Shown here in pieces: positions 52,798 through 63,000 of a DNA stretch of 64,000 nucleotides; the first letter of the stretch is position 1; each line of letters opens with the position of its first letter. Under the pieces are notes generated by a model, which was given only the letters and a program-made list of their open reading frames with translations, had not been told where the DNA came from and did no database searches. Both the position numbers and the translations under genes were made by a program. Source of the stretch: Streptomyces sp. Tu 3180 (GTDB taxonomy: Bacteria; Actinomycetota; Actinomycetes; Streptomycetales; Streptomycetaceae); contig NZ_WOXS01000002.1 of assembly GCF_009852415.1 (NCBI RefSeq), positions 1,944,501-2,008,500 of the forward strand, given 5' to 3'.

Positions 52798-54855
52798 TCA
52801 ATCTTCAGCAGATGCGCTGCGGATTTCGCAGGCGTTAGCTCCTTGTTCCAGCTCGGAGTCGCCCTCCGGGGCCTCCTCGTCCAGCATGCGCTCGGCCGTA
52901 CCGCGGTGCAGTGCGGCCGACGTGGGGTCGCCGAGGCGTTCGAAGGCGTCGGCCAGCCGCAGGTGCAGCGCCGCCTGCAGCCGGGTGTCCTCGGCCCGGC
53001 GGGCCCACTCCACGGCCTCGTGGCAGGTGCGCAGCGACTCCTCCGGCCGGCCCGCGTACTCCTGCACCCGGGCCAGTTCGCTGAGCGCCCGCGCCTGTGC
53101 GGCCACGTCCCCGTTCTTGCGGTGCCCGGCGACGGCCGCGCGCCAGTTGCGCAGCGCCTCGCCGTAACGGCCGGCATAGGTGTGGGCGGCGGCGATACGG
53201 CCGTAGAGCCGGGCGGCGTCCGCGCGCTCGTCCCGGGCGAGCCGCTCGGCCAGGGCCCGGCCGAACCAGTCGGCGGCCCGGTCGTAGTCCCCGAGTTCCA
53301 GGTGCGCGCCGCCCACGGATTCCATCGCGCGGCCGGTCGCGTACGGATCGCGCGCCTCGCGTCCCGCGTCCAGCGCGTCCCGGTAGCGCACCAGGGCGTC
53401 GGCCGTGCGGCCGGTGCGGGCGTCGAGGTCGCCGAGGTTCAGCAGGGCCGCCGCCCGCTCGCGGGGCAGACGCCGGCGCTCGGCGACGTCCAGGACCAGG
53501 CCGTGCAGGGCGTACAGGTCGCTCGCGGCCGCCTGGGTGCCGACGTGTGCCACCATGGCCCGCACCAGCTGGGACATCAGCCGCCGGGCCAGGGTGTCCA
53601 GCTCCCCGTCGGCGACCGCGAGCCGGGCGGAGGCGAGCAGGGCGGGCCTGCTCAGGCGCAGCCACTCGGCGGCGGCCCGGGGACTGGGGAAGCGCACGGA
53701 GCGCGGCATGCCGAGGAGCCTCTCGCGCGCCAGCGGGCTGTCGGTCTCGGTGATCGCCCTGCACGACTGGAGCAGCCGCACGGTCCGCTCCAGCATGCGG
53801 GCGCGGGCCAGCTGGAGCTCGGCGGGGCGCTCGTGGGTCTCGGCGAGGTCGCGCAGCAGGGGGTGCAGACAGCCGGGCACCTCGTACTGCGGGAGCGGCG
53901 AGGCCACCGCGTGCAGCAGACCGCGGGCGACGAAGTCGTCCAGGGCGGTGCGGGCGTCGTCCACCGCGCAGCCGGCGAGCGCGGAGGCCGTGTGCGGGTC
54001 GACCAGGCCGGCCGGGGCGAGGCTGAGCAGGCGCAGCGTCCGGGCGGCGGGCGCCGGCAGCGAGGCGTGCACGAGCTGCAGGACGCGGCCGGTCACGGTG
54101 GACCGGCCGCTCTCCGCGTGCAGCTGCTTGGCGAGGTCGGCGACGGCGGCCTTGGGCCGGGCGGCGAGCCAGCCCCCGGCCAGCACCAGGGCGGCGGCCT
54201 CGCCCTCGCACAGCTCGGCGAGTCCCTCGGCGGCCCGGGGGTCGACGGTGATGCGGACCGACCCGGCGGCCCGGGACAGCAGCTCCACCGCGGACTTGGT
54301 GTCGAGGCCGCCGAGCGTGCAGGGGCGGACGTCCGCGATGCCGGTCAGCGGCCCCGAGGAGACGGCGACGGCCAGGCACTCCGGGTTGTCCGGCAGCAGC
54401 GCGTCGACCTGCCCGGCGTCGGCCGCGTCGTCCAGCAGGAGCAGCATCCGGCGGTCGGCGAGGGTGGCGCGCAGCGCCTCGGTGAGGTCGTCCTCGGGGG
54501 CTCCGGCGGGGGCGGGCACCTCCAGCGCGCCGAGCAGCTCCCGCGCGGCGCGCTCGACGGGCACGCGCGCGCCGCCGGGTTCGGTCAGCCGGGCGCGCAG
54601 CACCCCGTCGGGGTAGCGGTCGGCGACCTGGCGCACGAGTTCCTCGGCGAGGGCCGTCCGGCCCGAGCCCGGACGGCCGGCGATGAGCAGCACGCGCGCG
54701 CGGGGTGTCTTGCGGCCCGAGAGGGTGTCCAGTCCGGCGCGCTCGATGTCGGCGCGCAGTTCCTTCAACTCCCTGGTGCGGCCCAGGAAACGGCCCTGAA
54801 CGGCTGCGTCCTGGGAGAGCCGCACACTGCCCGGGTCCACCGCCTGATCCGTCAC
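52798..54855 (-). CDS. STAND P-loop ATPase with TPR repeats
   Basis: A 685-residue AfsR-like STAND protein without a SARP DNA-binding domain. The NB-ARC part has FLGRTRELKELRADI, P-loop GRPGSGRTALAEEL, RMLLLLDDAAD (Walker B) and a winged-helix-like LVDPHTASALAGCAVDDARTALDDFVARGLLH. The Walker A Lys is Arg (CGG codon). The C-terminal 300 residues are TPRs, such as AAALLNLGDLDARTGRTADALVRYRDALDAGREA. It probably acts as a switch or scaffold; no partner is known. GTG at 54855 has a GGGAGT site at good distance. Between ald and the NUDIX gene it occupies the position where M. tuberculosis has xerD (Rv1701). Confidence 0.82.
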   Translation of the reverse strand: MTDQAVDPGSVRLSQDAAVQGRFLGRTRELKELRADIERAGLDTLSGRKTPRARVLLIAGRPGSGRTALAEELVRQVADRYPDGVLRARLTEPGGARVPVERAARELLGALEVPAPAGAPEDDLTEALRATLADRRMLLLLDDAADAGQVDALLPDNPECLAVAVSSGPLTGIADVRPCTLGGLDTKSAVELLSRAAGSVRITVDPRAAEGLAELCEGEAAALVLAGGWLAARPKAAVADLAKQLHAESGRSTVTGRVLQLVHASLPAPAARTLRLLSLAPAGLVDPHTASALAGCAVDDARTALDDFVARGLLHAVASPLPQYEVPGCLHPLLRDLAETHERPAELQLARARMLERTVRLLQSCRAITETDSPLARERLLGMPRSVRFPSPRAAAEWLRLSRPALLASARLAVADGELDTLARRLMSQLVRAMVAHVGTQAAASDLYALHGLVLDVAERRRLPRERAAALLNLGDLDARTGRTADALVRYRDALDAGREARDPYATGRAMESVGGAHLELGDYDRAADWFGRALAERLARDERADAARLYGRIAAAHTYAGRYGEALRNWRAAVAGHRKNGDVAAQARALSELARVQEYAGRPEESLRTCHEAVEWARRAEDTRLQAALHLRLADAFERLGDPTSAALHRGTAERMLDEEAPEGDSELEQGANACEIRSASAED

Positions 54856-55046
54856 GGACCACACTCCCGTCCCACCGCACGCGCAAGCCCGCCCCGGTGC
54901 GAAGGGTGCCGCGCCTGCTTCCTGGCTCACTCGCGAAGAGCCTAGTTCACGCTCTGCTACGTTCCCGGCGCAGCGGCGCGGGCGCATCCCCCGATCGGAT
55001 CAACCGATGGTCACATCATCATGAGCGCGCAGGGGTCCGGGCGGGA

Positions 55047-55673
55047 TCAGGCCTCGAACGGGCGCGCGGGCCACGGCGCCTGAGCCGGACGCAGCGCGTC
55101 CAGGCCGTCCCCGGCCCGTGCGGCGACGAGCGAGAGGACGCCCACCACGAGGCAGTTGTTGTGCAGCTCGCCGGCCAGCACCCCGCGCACCAGCTCGTCG
55201 ACGGGCACCCGGGCCAGCTCCATGTCGGCCTCCTCGTGCTCGACCTCGAAGCGCTCGCCCTCGGCCTCGGACAGACCGCGGGCGAGGAAGATCCGCACGG
55301 CCTCGTCGCAGCCGCCGGGGGTGGTGTACACGTCGGTCAGCACCCGCCAGTCCTCGGCCTTGACGTGCGCCTCCTCGTACAGCTCGCGCTGGGCGGCGTG
55401 CAGCGGGTTCTCACCGGGGACGTCCAGCAGGCCGGCCGGGATCTCCCACAGCCGGTGGCGCACCGGGTGGCGGTACTGGCGCAGCACCAGGACACGGTCG
55501 GCGTCGTCGAGGGCGAGGACGGCCACGGACCCGGGGTGGACCTGGTAGTCGCGGTGGACCACGGTCCCGTCGGGCATGACCACCTCGTCGGTGCGGACGG
55601 AGGTCTTGTTGCCCGTGAAGGGGGTCCCGGTCGCCCGGATCTCCCACTCCTCCGGGGTGTCCTTGATCGTCAT
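55047..55673 (-). CDS. NUDIX hydrolase, ADP-ribose pyrophosphatase-like
   Basis: A 208-residue enzyme of the ADP-ribose pyrophosphatase group. The Nudix box is GLLDVPGENPLHAAQRELYEEAHV, with one extra residue before the first Glu, as in the M. tuberculosis enzyme Rv1700. The N-terminal half forms the substrate domain. It should cleave ADP-ribose to AMP and ribose-5-phosphate. ATG at 55673. It lies directly downstream of pyrG, as in mycobacteria, and probably shares its transcript (109-base gap). Confidence 0.9.
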   Translation of the reverse strand: MTIKDTPEEWEIRATGTPFTGNKTSVRTDEVVMPDGTVVHRDYQVHPGSVAVLALDDADRVLVLRQYRHPVRHRLWEIPAGLLDVPGENPLHAAQRELYEEAHVKAEDWRVLTDVYTTPGGCDEAVRIFLARGLSEAEGERFEVEHEEADMELARVPVDELVRGVLAGELHNNCLVVGVLSLVAARAGDGLDALRPAQAPWPARPFEA

Positions 55674-55782
55674 GCCTGTCCTCCCGAACGTACGGCGGTC
55701 GTGCGTGCGCGCCGCGTGAGAAAAGCGGCCGGGGCGCGGACCCTTCGAAGGCGCGCACCCCGGCAACCGTACAACTGGCGCG

Positions 55783-57432
<1,650 letters not shown>

Positions 57433-57907
57433 GGCCAAGAGGGGGCTCCCGTGGTCGCGGTCTGGAGGGTGCGGTTCCGGGGTTTTCTCGCCCACCGGTC
57501 CACGGGCTACCAGCGTATCAGCGCCACGGCGCGGTGGCGCCCGGGCGCAGGCCGGGCACGCTCCGCGCACGCGCCGACACGGGCGCGGGGCCTCCGGCGG
57601 CCCTCCGGTCCGCCGCTCACTCGTTCAGCGGAGTCTCGTTCTCCGGAGCGGCACACAGATCATCTACGTGCGTCGTATCCTGCTCGGACACTCACTGACG
57701 AGCCCGACCGGCCGAACGGCACCACCCCCGTCCGTTAAGTTCCGGAACAACGACAGCTCGTCGGTTCGTTGAGCAACAATTGGCGCTTTGCACGACGGCT
57801 GAGCGGCTGCTGTGATCCACCGCTCAACGACGCATTGCAAAAACCCCTTGACCGCACTAGCGACAGCCCCCTCGTGGGGTGACGTGGCCGTTCGACTGGA
57901 GTTGCAC
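57433..57907. other. intergenic region between pyrG and GH15 gene
   Basis: A spacer of 475 bases between divergent genes. It contains an inverted repeat CGTTGAGC (57767-57774) / GCTCAACG (57822-57829), 47 bases apart, and a possible GH15 promoter listed below. No small gene is supported. Confidence 0.5.
57835..57863 (+). promoter_or_regulatory. candidate promoter of GH15 gene
   Basis: TTGCAA (57835-57840) and TAGCGA (57858-57863) are spaced by 17 bases, 45 bases before the GTG start. The fit to the consensus is fair. Confidence 0.4.
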
Positions 57908-59710
57908 GTGGCCGGGCGCATCGAAGACTACGCACTCATCGGAGACATGCAGACCGCTGCCCTGGTCTGCCGGGACGGCACGGTGGACTGGCTGTGCCTG
58001 CCCCGCTTCGACTCGCACGCCATCTTCGCCGGCCTGCTGGGCACCGAGGAGCACGGCTTCTGGCGGCTCGGTCCCGCGCACGCCCCCGACGCCGAGCCGC
58101 CCACGGCGACCCGGCGCGGCTACCGCGGTGACTCGCTGGTCCTGGAGTCCGAGTGGGACACCCCGCGCGGCACGGTCCGGGTGACCGACTTCATGCCCCC
58201 GCGCGACGGCGCCCCGCAGCTGATCCGGATCGTGGAGGGCGTCTCCGGCCGGGTGCCGATGCGCTCGGCGCTGCGGATGCGGTTCTCCTACGGCCGGATC
58301 GTGCCGTGGGTGCACAAGCACGAGGGGCGCACGGTCGCCGTCGCGGGCCCGGACTCCGTGTGGTTCGACACCCCCGTCGACACCTACGGCAAGTCGCTGA
58401 CCACGTACGCGGACTTCACGGTCGCACCGGGTGACCGGATCACGTTCACGCTCTCGTGGCAGCCCTCGCACAAGGAGCCGCCGCCGCTGCCGGAGCCGGA
58501 GCAGTCCCTGGAGGCGACGGAGGACTTCTGGCGCGAGTGGGTGGAGCACTGCACGTACCACGGCCCCTACCGCGAGGCCGTGATCCGCTCCCTGATCACG
58601 CTGAAGGCCCTGACCTACGCCCCGACCGGCGGCATCGTCGCCGCGCCCACCACCTCCCTGCCGGAGGACATCGGCGGCGTCCGCAACTGGGACTACCGCT
58701 ACACCTGGCTGCGGGACGCGGCGATCACCCTGTCCTCGCTGCTGCGCACCGGCTACCGCGAGGAGGCCCGCGCCTGGCGCGAGTGGCTGCTGCGCGCGGT
58801 GGCGGGCGACCCGGAGAACCTGCAGATCATGTACGGCATCGCCGGTGAGCGCGAGCTCGGCGAGGCGGAGCTGGACTGGCTGCCCGGCTACGAGAACTCC
58901 AGCCCGGTCCGGGTCGGCAACGGCGCCGCGTCCCAGCTCCAGCTGGACGTGTACGGCGAGGTCATCGAGGCCCTGCACCTGGGCCACATGACCGGTCTGG
59001 CGCGAAACGACTACGCGTCCCTGCTCCAGCTGAAGCTGATCCGCTACCTGGAGAAGCACTGGCAGGAGCCGGACGAGGGCATCTGGGAGGTGCGCGGCCC
59101 GCGCCGCCACTTCGTGCACTCCAAGGTGATGGCCTGGGTCGCGGTGGACCGCACCATCAAGCTCGTCGAGTCCGGCGACGCCGACGGCCCGCTGGAGGAG
59201 TTCAAGCGGCTGCGCGACGACATCCACCGGGACGTGTGCGAGAAGGGCTACGACAAGGAGCGCAACACCTTCACCCAGTCCTACGGGTCGAAGGAACTGG
59301 ACGCCTCGCTGCTGCTGATTCCGCAGGTGGGCTTCCTGCCGCCGGACGACAAGCGCGTGATCGGCACCGTCGAGGCGATCCAGCGCGAGCTGTCCACGCC
59401 CGACGGCTTCATCCTGCGCTACCCGACGGAGGGGCAGCACGAGGGCGTCGACGGCCTCCCGGGCGACGAGGGCGCGTTCCTCGCCTGCTCGTTCTGGATG
59501 GCCGACGACCTGGCGATGATCGGCCGTGTGGACGAGGCCCGCAAGCTGTTCGAGAAGCTGCTGGCGCTGCGCAACGACCTCGGGCTGCTCGCGGAGGAGT
59601 GGGACCCGCGCCTGAAGCGCCAGGTGGGCAACTTCCCGCAGGCGTTCAGCCACGTGCCGCTCATCGACACCGCCCTGCGGCTGACGGCTTCGGGCGCCTA
59701 CGGGGGCTGA
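57908..59710 (+). CDS. glycoside hydrolase family 15 enzyme
   Basis: A 600-residue cytoplasmic GH15 protein (glucoamylase/trehalase group). The N-terminal beta domain starts RIEDYALIGDMQTAALVCRDGTVDWLCLPRFDS, and the (alpha/alpha)6 barrel has GGVRNWDYRYTWLRDAA and a second acid region near GYENSSPVRVGN. It should hydrolyse alpha-glucosidic bonds; several actinobacterial members are trehalases, so trehalose is a good candidate substrate. There is no signal peptide. GTG at 57908 has GGAG 6 bases upstream; GTG at 57884 is an alternative. Confidence 0.9.
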   Translation: MAGRIEDYALIGDMQTAALVCRDGTVDWLCLPRFDSHAIFAGLLGTEEHGFWRLGPAHAPDAEPPTATRRGYRGDSLVLESEWDTPRGTVRVTDFMPPRDGAPQLIRIVEGVSGRVPMRSALRMRFSYGRIVPWVHKHEGRTVAVAGPDSVWFDTPVDTYGKSLTTYADFTVAPGDRITFTLSWQPSHKEPPPLPEPEQSLEATEDFWREWVEHCTYHGPYREAVIRSLITLKALTYAPTGGIVAAPTTSLPEDIGGVRNWDYRYTWLRDAAITLSSLLRTGYREEARAWREWLLRAVAGDPENLQIMYGIAGERELGEAELDWLPGYENSSPVRVGNGAASQLQLDVYGEVIEALHLGHMTGLARNDYASLLQLKLIRYLEKHWQEPDEGIWEVRGPRRHFVHSKVMAWVAVDRTIKLVESGDADGPLEEFKRLRDDIHRDVCEKGYDKERNTFTQSYGSKELDASLLLIPQVGFLPPDDKRVIGTVEAIQRELSTPDGFILRYPTEGQHEGVDGLPGDEGAFLACSFWMADDLAMIGRVDEARKLFEKLLALRNDLGLLAEEWDPRLKRQVGNFPQAFSHVPLIDTALRLTASGAYGG

Positions 59711-59860
59711 GGCCCGCCATCGCGGTGCGGGTGCCTCCGGCGTCCGCACCGCGCCCGGGCCGCGGCAGGCGTCCCGGCCCGCGGGCGCGGGGAACGGACG
59801 TCCTCCCCGCGCCCGGCCCCATGGATGCACCGGGGACATCCGCGCAGGTAGCGTCCGGGT

Positions 59861-61492
59861 ATGGACAGCGGTTACGACACCCGGGGCGCCGGGATCACCG
59901 TGCGGCGGGCGCTGGAGCTGCCCGGGCTGCGCAGCGGACTGCCCGAGGTGGTGGCGGGCGCCGACCGGCTGCAGCGCACGGTGCGCTGGGTGCACGCGGG
60001 CGAGGTGCCCAACATCGCCTCGCTGCTCAAGGGCGGCGAACTGCTGCTGACCACCGGCTACGGACTCGGCCACCGCCCGGCCGACCAGCGCGCGTTCGTG
60101 CGCACGCTGGCCGAGCGGGGCATCGCGGCCCTCGTGGTGGAGCTGGGCCCGCGCTTCACCCGGCTGCCCGCCGCACTCGTCGACACGGCCCGGGCGGCCG
60201 GACTGCCCCTGGTCCAGCTGCACCGCGAGGTGCCGTTCGTGACGGTCACCGAGGAGATCCACACCGAGATCGTCAACGGGCACTACGCGCTGCTGCAACG
60301 CGCGGAGGAGGTGCACCGCCGGTGCACCGAGGCGCTGCTGGGCGGCGGCGGGGTGCCCCAGGTCCTGGAGATCCTGGCCGGGTTCACCGGCAACCCGGTC
60401 TTCCTGGAGACGACGGACGGACAGCTGCTGTACGCGGCCGGTGAGGGCCCCGAGGGAGCGGATCCGCTCCAGGTGTGGGAGGGGCTGCGGGACCGGCACC
60501 AGGACGACCCGCCGGCCGGTTCGGCCCTGGTGGACGTGCCCGGCGGCGGCCCCGGCAGCGGCGGTGTGCGGGCCCGGCTGGTGCTGCTGCCGGTGCGCAG
60601 CGAGCCGGCCCCGGTGCACCGCATGGCGGCCGAGCGGACGGCGGGCATCCTCGCCGTGGTGCTGATGCAGGCCCGTCAGGAGGAGGAGCTGGCGGCGCGG
60701 GGGCGCGGGGACTTCCTCACCGATCTCGCCGAGGGCCGGGTCACCGCCGAGGACGCGCCCGCGCAGGCGCGCGTGCTGGGCTTCAAGCCGGGCGCCGGCC
60801 CGCTGCTGCCGGTGGTGATGCGGCTCGGGGACGCCCTGTCCCCGCAGGGCGGAGGCTGGGCGGTGCTGGCCCGCGCGGTGGCCGAGGAGCTGGCCTCGCT
60901 CGGCGTGCCCGTCCTGCTGGGGGTGCGGCCGGTCGAGGGGCGGGTGCCGCTGTTGCTCGGGCTGCGCTCGGAGGCGGAGCGCCCGGCGTCGGCGGACCGG
61001 GTGGCGGCGGCGCTGCGGGCCGGGGTGGAGCGGGCGGGCATGCTGCGGCCGGGGGCCAGGCCGCCCGTCGTGGTGGTCGGGCCGGCCGGCGACTGGGCGG
61101 CGGCGTCGGCGGGGCTGCGGCACGCGGCGGAGGCGTCGACCGCGGCGCAGGGCCTGCCGGACCGCCCCTGGTACGACGCCCGCCGGCTGGACATCGACCT
61201 GCTGCTGTGGCGGCTGCGCGACCATCCGGACCTGGCGGCGTTCGTGGACCGCGCGATCGGCCCCCTCCTGGACCACGACCGCCGCTCCAGGCCTTCGCTG
61301 CTGCCCACCCTGGAGACGTACCTGGCCCATGCGGGCCGCAAGGCGGAGACGGCCCGCGAACTGCACCTGAACCGGCAGACGCTCTACAACCGGCTCGCCC
61401 GCATCGGGGAGTTGCTGGGCACCGACCTCGACGACCCGCAGACGGTACTGGCGTTGAGCCTGGCCCTGCGGGCCCGGCGGCACGTGGCCTGA
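59861..61492 (+). CDS. PucR-family transcriptional regulator
   Basis: A 543-residue regulator. The N-terminal PucR domain (about 10-130) has ELPGLRSGLPEVVAGADRLQRTVRWVHAGEVPNIASLLKGGELLLTTG. A middle region of GAF-like or GGDEF-like type follows, and the C-terminal helix-turn-helix is LLPTLETYLAHAGRKAETARELHLNRQTLYNRLARIGELLG. Such proteins often control purine, allantoin or gamma-aminobutyrate catabolism genes. No target gene is adjacent, so it may act elsewhere or on the GH15 gene. ATG at 59861. Confidence 0.9.
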   Translation: MDSGYDTRGAGITVRRALELPGLRSGLPEVVAGADRLQRTVRWVHAGEVPNIASLLKGGELLLTTGYGLGHRPADQRAFVRTLAERGIAALVVELGPRFTRLPAALVDTARAAGLPLVQLHREVPFVTVTEEIHTEIVNGHYALLQRAEEVHRRCTEALLGGGGVPQVLEILAGFTGNPVFLETTDGQLLYAAGEGPEGADPLQVWEGLRDRHQDDPPAGSALVDVPGGGPGSGGVRARLVLLPVRSEPAPVHRMAAERTAGILAVVLMQARQEEELAARGRGDFLTDLAEGRVTAEDAPAQARVLGFKPGAGPLLPVVMRLGDALSPQGGGWAVLARAVAEELASLGVPVLLGVRPVEGRVPLLLGLRSEAERPASADRVAAALRAGVERAGMLRPGARPPVVVVGPAGDWAAASAGLRHAAEASTAAQGLPDRPWYDARRLDIDLLLWRLRDHPDLAAFVDRAIGPLLDHDRRSRPSLLPTLETYLAHAGRKAETARELHLNRQTLYNRLARIGELLGTDLDDPQTVLALSLALRARRHVA

Positions 61493-61513
61493 CCCGGCGG
61501 CGGGTGCCCGGCG

Positions 61514-62650
61514 TCAGAGCAGCGGCCGGGGCCGGGTCAACTCGTCGTACACGCTGAGCACGTGGGCGACCGTCTGGTCCTCGGTCGGCCAGGTCGCCGC
61601 CTGCCGTGCGCCCCGCTCCCTGAGCAGCTCCCTGCGACCGGGGTCGTCCAGCAGTCGTACGACGGCGTCGGCGAGTGCCCGCGCGTTGCCGTACGGGACG
61701 AGTTCGGCGGCGTCGCCGACGAGTTCGGGGATGCCGCCGACCTCGGTCGCGACGAGCGGCACGCGCGCGTGGAGGGCCTCCTGGGCGAACGGGGAGCGCG
61801 CCTCCCACCGGCTGGGCAGCAGCGCGAGGTCGGCGGCGGCGAGCAGGTCGGAGACGTCGTCGCGCCGGCCGATGAGCCGGACCGGCAGCTCCTCGTCCTC
61901 GATCCGCCGCTGGAGTTCGCCGCGCAGCGGCCCCTCCCCCGCGACGACGACCAGCGGCACGGGGTCGAGGCGGCTCCAGGCGTGCGTGGCGTCCAGCAGG
62001 GCGGAGTAGCCCCGGTGCCGTTCGAGGGAGCCGACGGCGATGAGCAACGGGCGTTCCACGGCGCCGAGTTCGGCTCGGATCTTGGACCGCAGCCGGTCGG
62101 GGTCCTCCGGTCCCGGGGGCGTGCGCGTTCCGGGGAGCGGGACCGCGGCCAGCCGCGCGTCCCGCGCTCCCGCGCGGCGCGCCCGGTCGACGAGGACGGA
62201 GGTCGTCCCGAGCACCACGGTGGCCGCCCTGACGACCCGCCGTTCCAGCATCCGCAGGAAGTGCGCGCGCGGGCCGTCGGCGTGCGCCCGGTCGTGCCAG
62301 GTCACGACGAGCGGGGTGTGCCGTCCGCCGAGGGCGAGGACCGTGCGGAAGGAGGCGTGCAGCCCGTGCGCGTGCACCAGGTCGGCGTCCGTGCAGGCCG
62401 CCCGCAGCGCGGCCACCGATCCCGGGTCGCTGCTGCGCGGCACGTGCACGAGCTCGGCCCCGACGCCCGTGAAGTCGTAGGTGTGATCCGCTTCGGCGGG
62501 GGCGCACACCGTGACCCGCACGCCCCGCGCGACGAGCCCCGCGGCCAGCGAGCGCACATGGGCGCCGCCGGCGGCGTTGCCACCGCCCAGCACCTGCACG
62601 GTGCGCAACGGCGACCGGCCGTGCGGTGCGTGGCTGCTCACGGGGGTCAC
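61514..62650 (-). CDS. GT4-family glycosyltransferase
   Basis: A 378-residue GT-B fold enzyme. QVLGGGNAAGGAHVRSLAAGLVARGVRVTVC is the N-terminal glycine-rich motif, and the C-terminal half has RPLLIAVGSLERHRGYSALLDA and EARSPFAQEALHARVPLVATEVGGIPELV, the acidic nucleotide-sugar signature (E-x7-E-like). It transfers a sugar to a lipid or glycan acceptor. The acceptor is unknown. GTG at 62650 has an AGGAG site. It is convergent with the PucR gene, 21 bases apart. Confidence 0.9.
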   Translation of the reverse strand: MTPVSSHAPHGRSPLRTVQVLGGGNAAGGAHVRSLAAGLVARGVRVTVCAPAEADHTYDFTGVGAELVHVPRSSDPGSVAALRAACTDADLVHAHGLHASFRTVLALGGRHTPLVVTWHDRAHADGPRAHFLRMLERRVVRAATVVLGTTSVLVDRARRAGARDARLAAVPLPGTRTPPGPEDPDRLRSKIRAELGAVERPLLIAVGSLERHRGYSALLDATHAWSRLDPVPLVVVAGEGPLRGELQRRIEDEELPVRLIGRRDDVSDLLAAADLALLPSRWEARSPFAQEALHARVPLVATEVGGIPELVGDAAELVPYGNARALADAVVRLLDDPGRRELLRERGARQAATWPTEDQTVAHVLSVYDELTRPRPLL

Positions 62651-63000
62651 GCGGCCGGGCTCCTGGTTCGGTTCGGACGGTCACGGAGGACGTACGGAAG
62701 GATCATGCGGAGGGGGTGTACCGCGCGGTTTCCTCCGTGTACTCCGTCAAGGATGCCAGGACGTACGGGGGTTCCGGGAACCGCGAGGGCACGGGACCGG
62801 GGCCGCACGGGAGGGCGTATCACCCACACGGGTGACGGAGGGGCCCGCTCCGGGACGGGCCGCCGGGATCCCGGACAGCTCGACCGCCCCGCCGGTCGCC
62901 TCACCGTCCCGGAGCGCGGAGGGACACGCGCGGAAACCGCGCCGGGGACCCCGGCCCCGGCGGCGGGCCGGCACGCCGCGCCCTCCTCCGCGCGCCCCGG
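62651..63000. other. intergenic region between GT4 and recN
   Basis: A spacer of 350 bases. A small hairpin TCACCC-N4-GGGTGA lies at 62820-62835 and might be part of recN termination. A TTGACG occurs upstream of the GT4 gene but without a good -10. No gene is seen. Confidence 0.4.

Noticed and set aside
57857..61483. Minus-strand open frame of 1208 codons opposite GH15 and PucR
   Set aside because: It mirrors codon bias of two real genes and shows no conserved motif.
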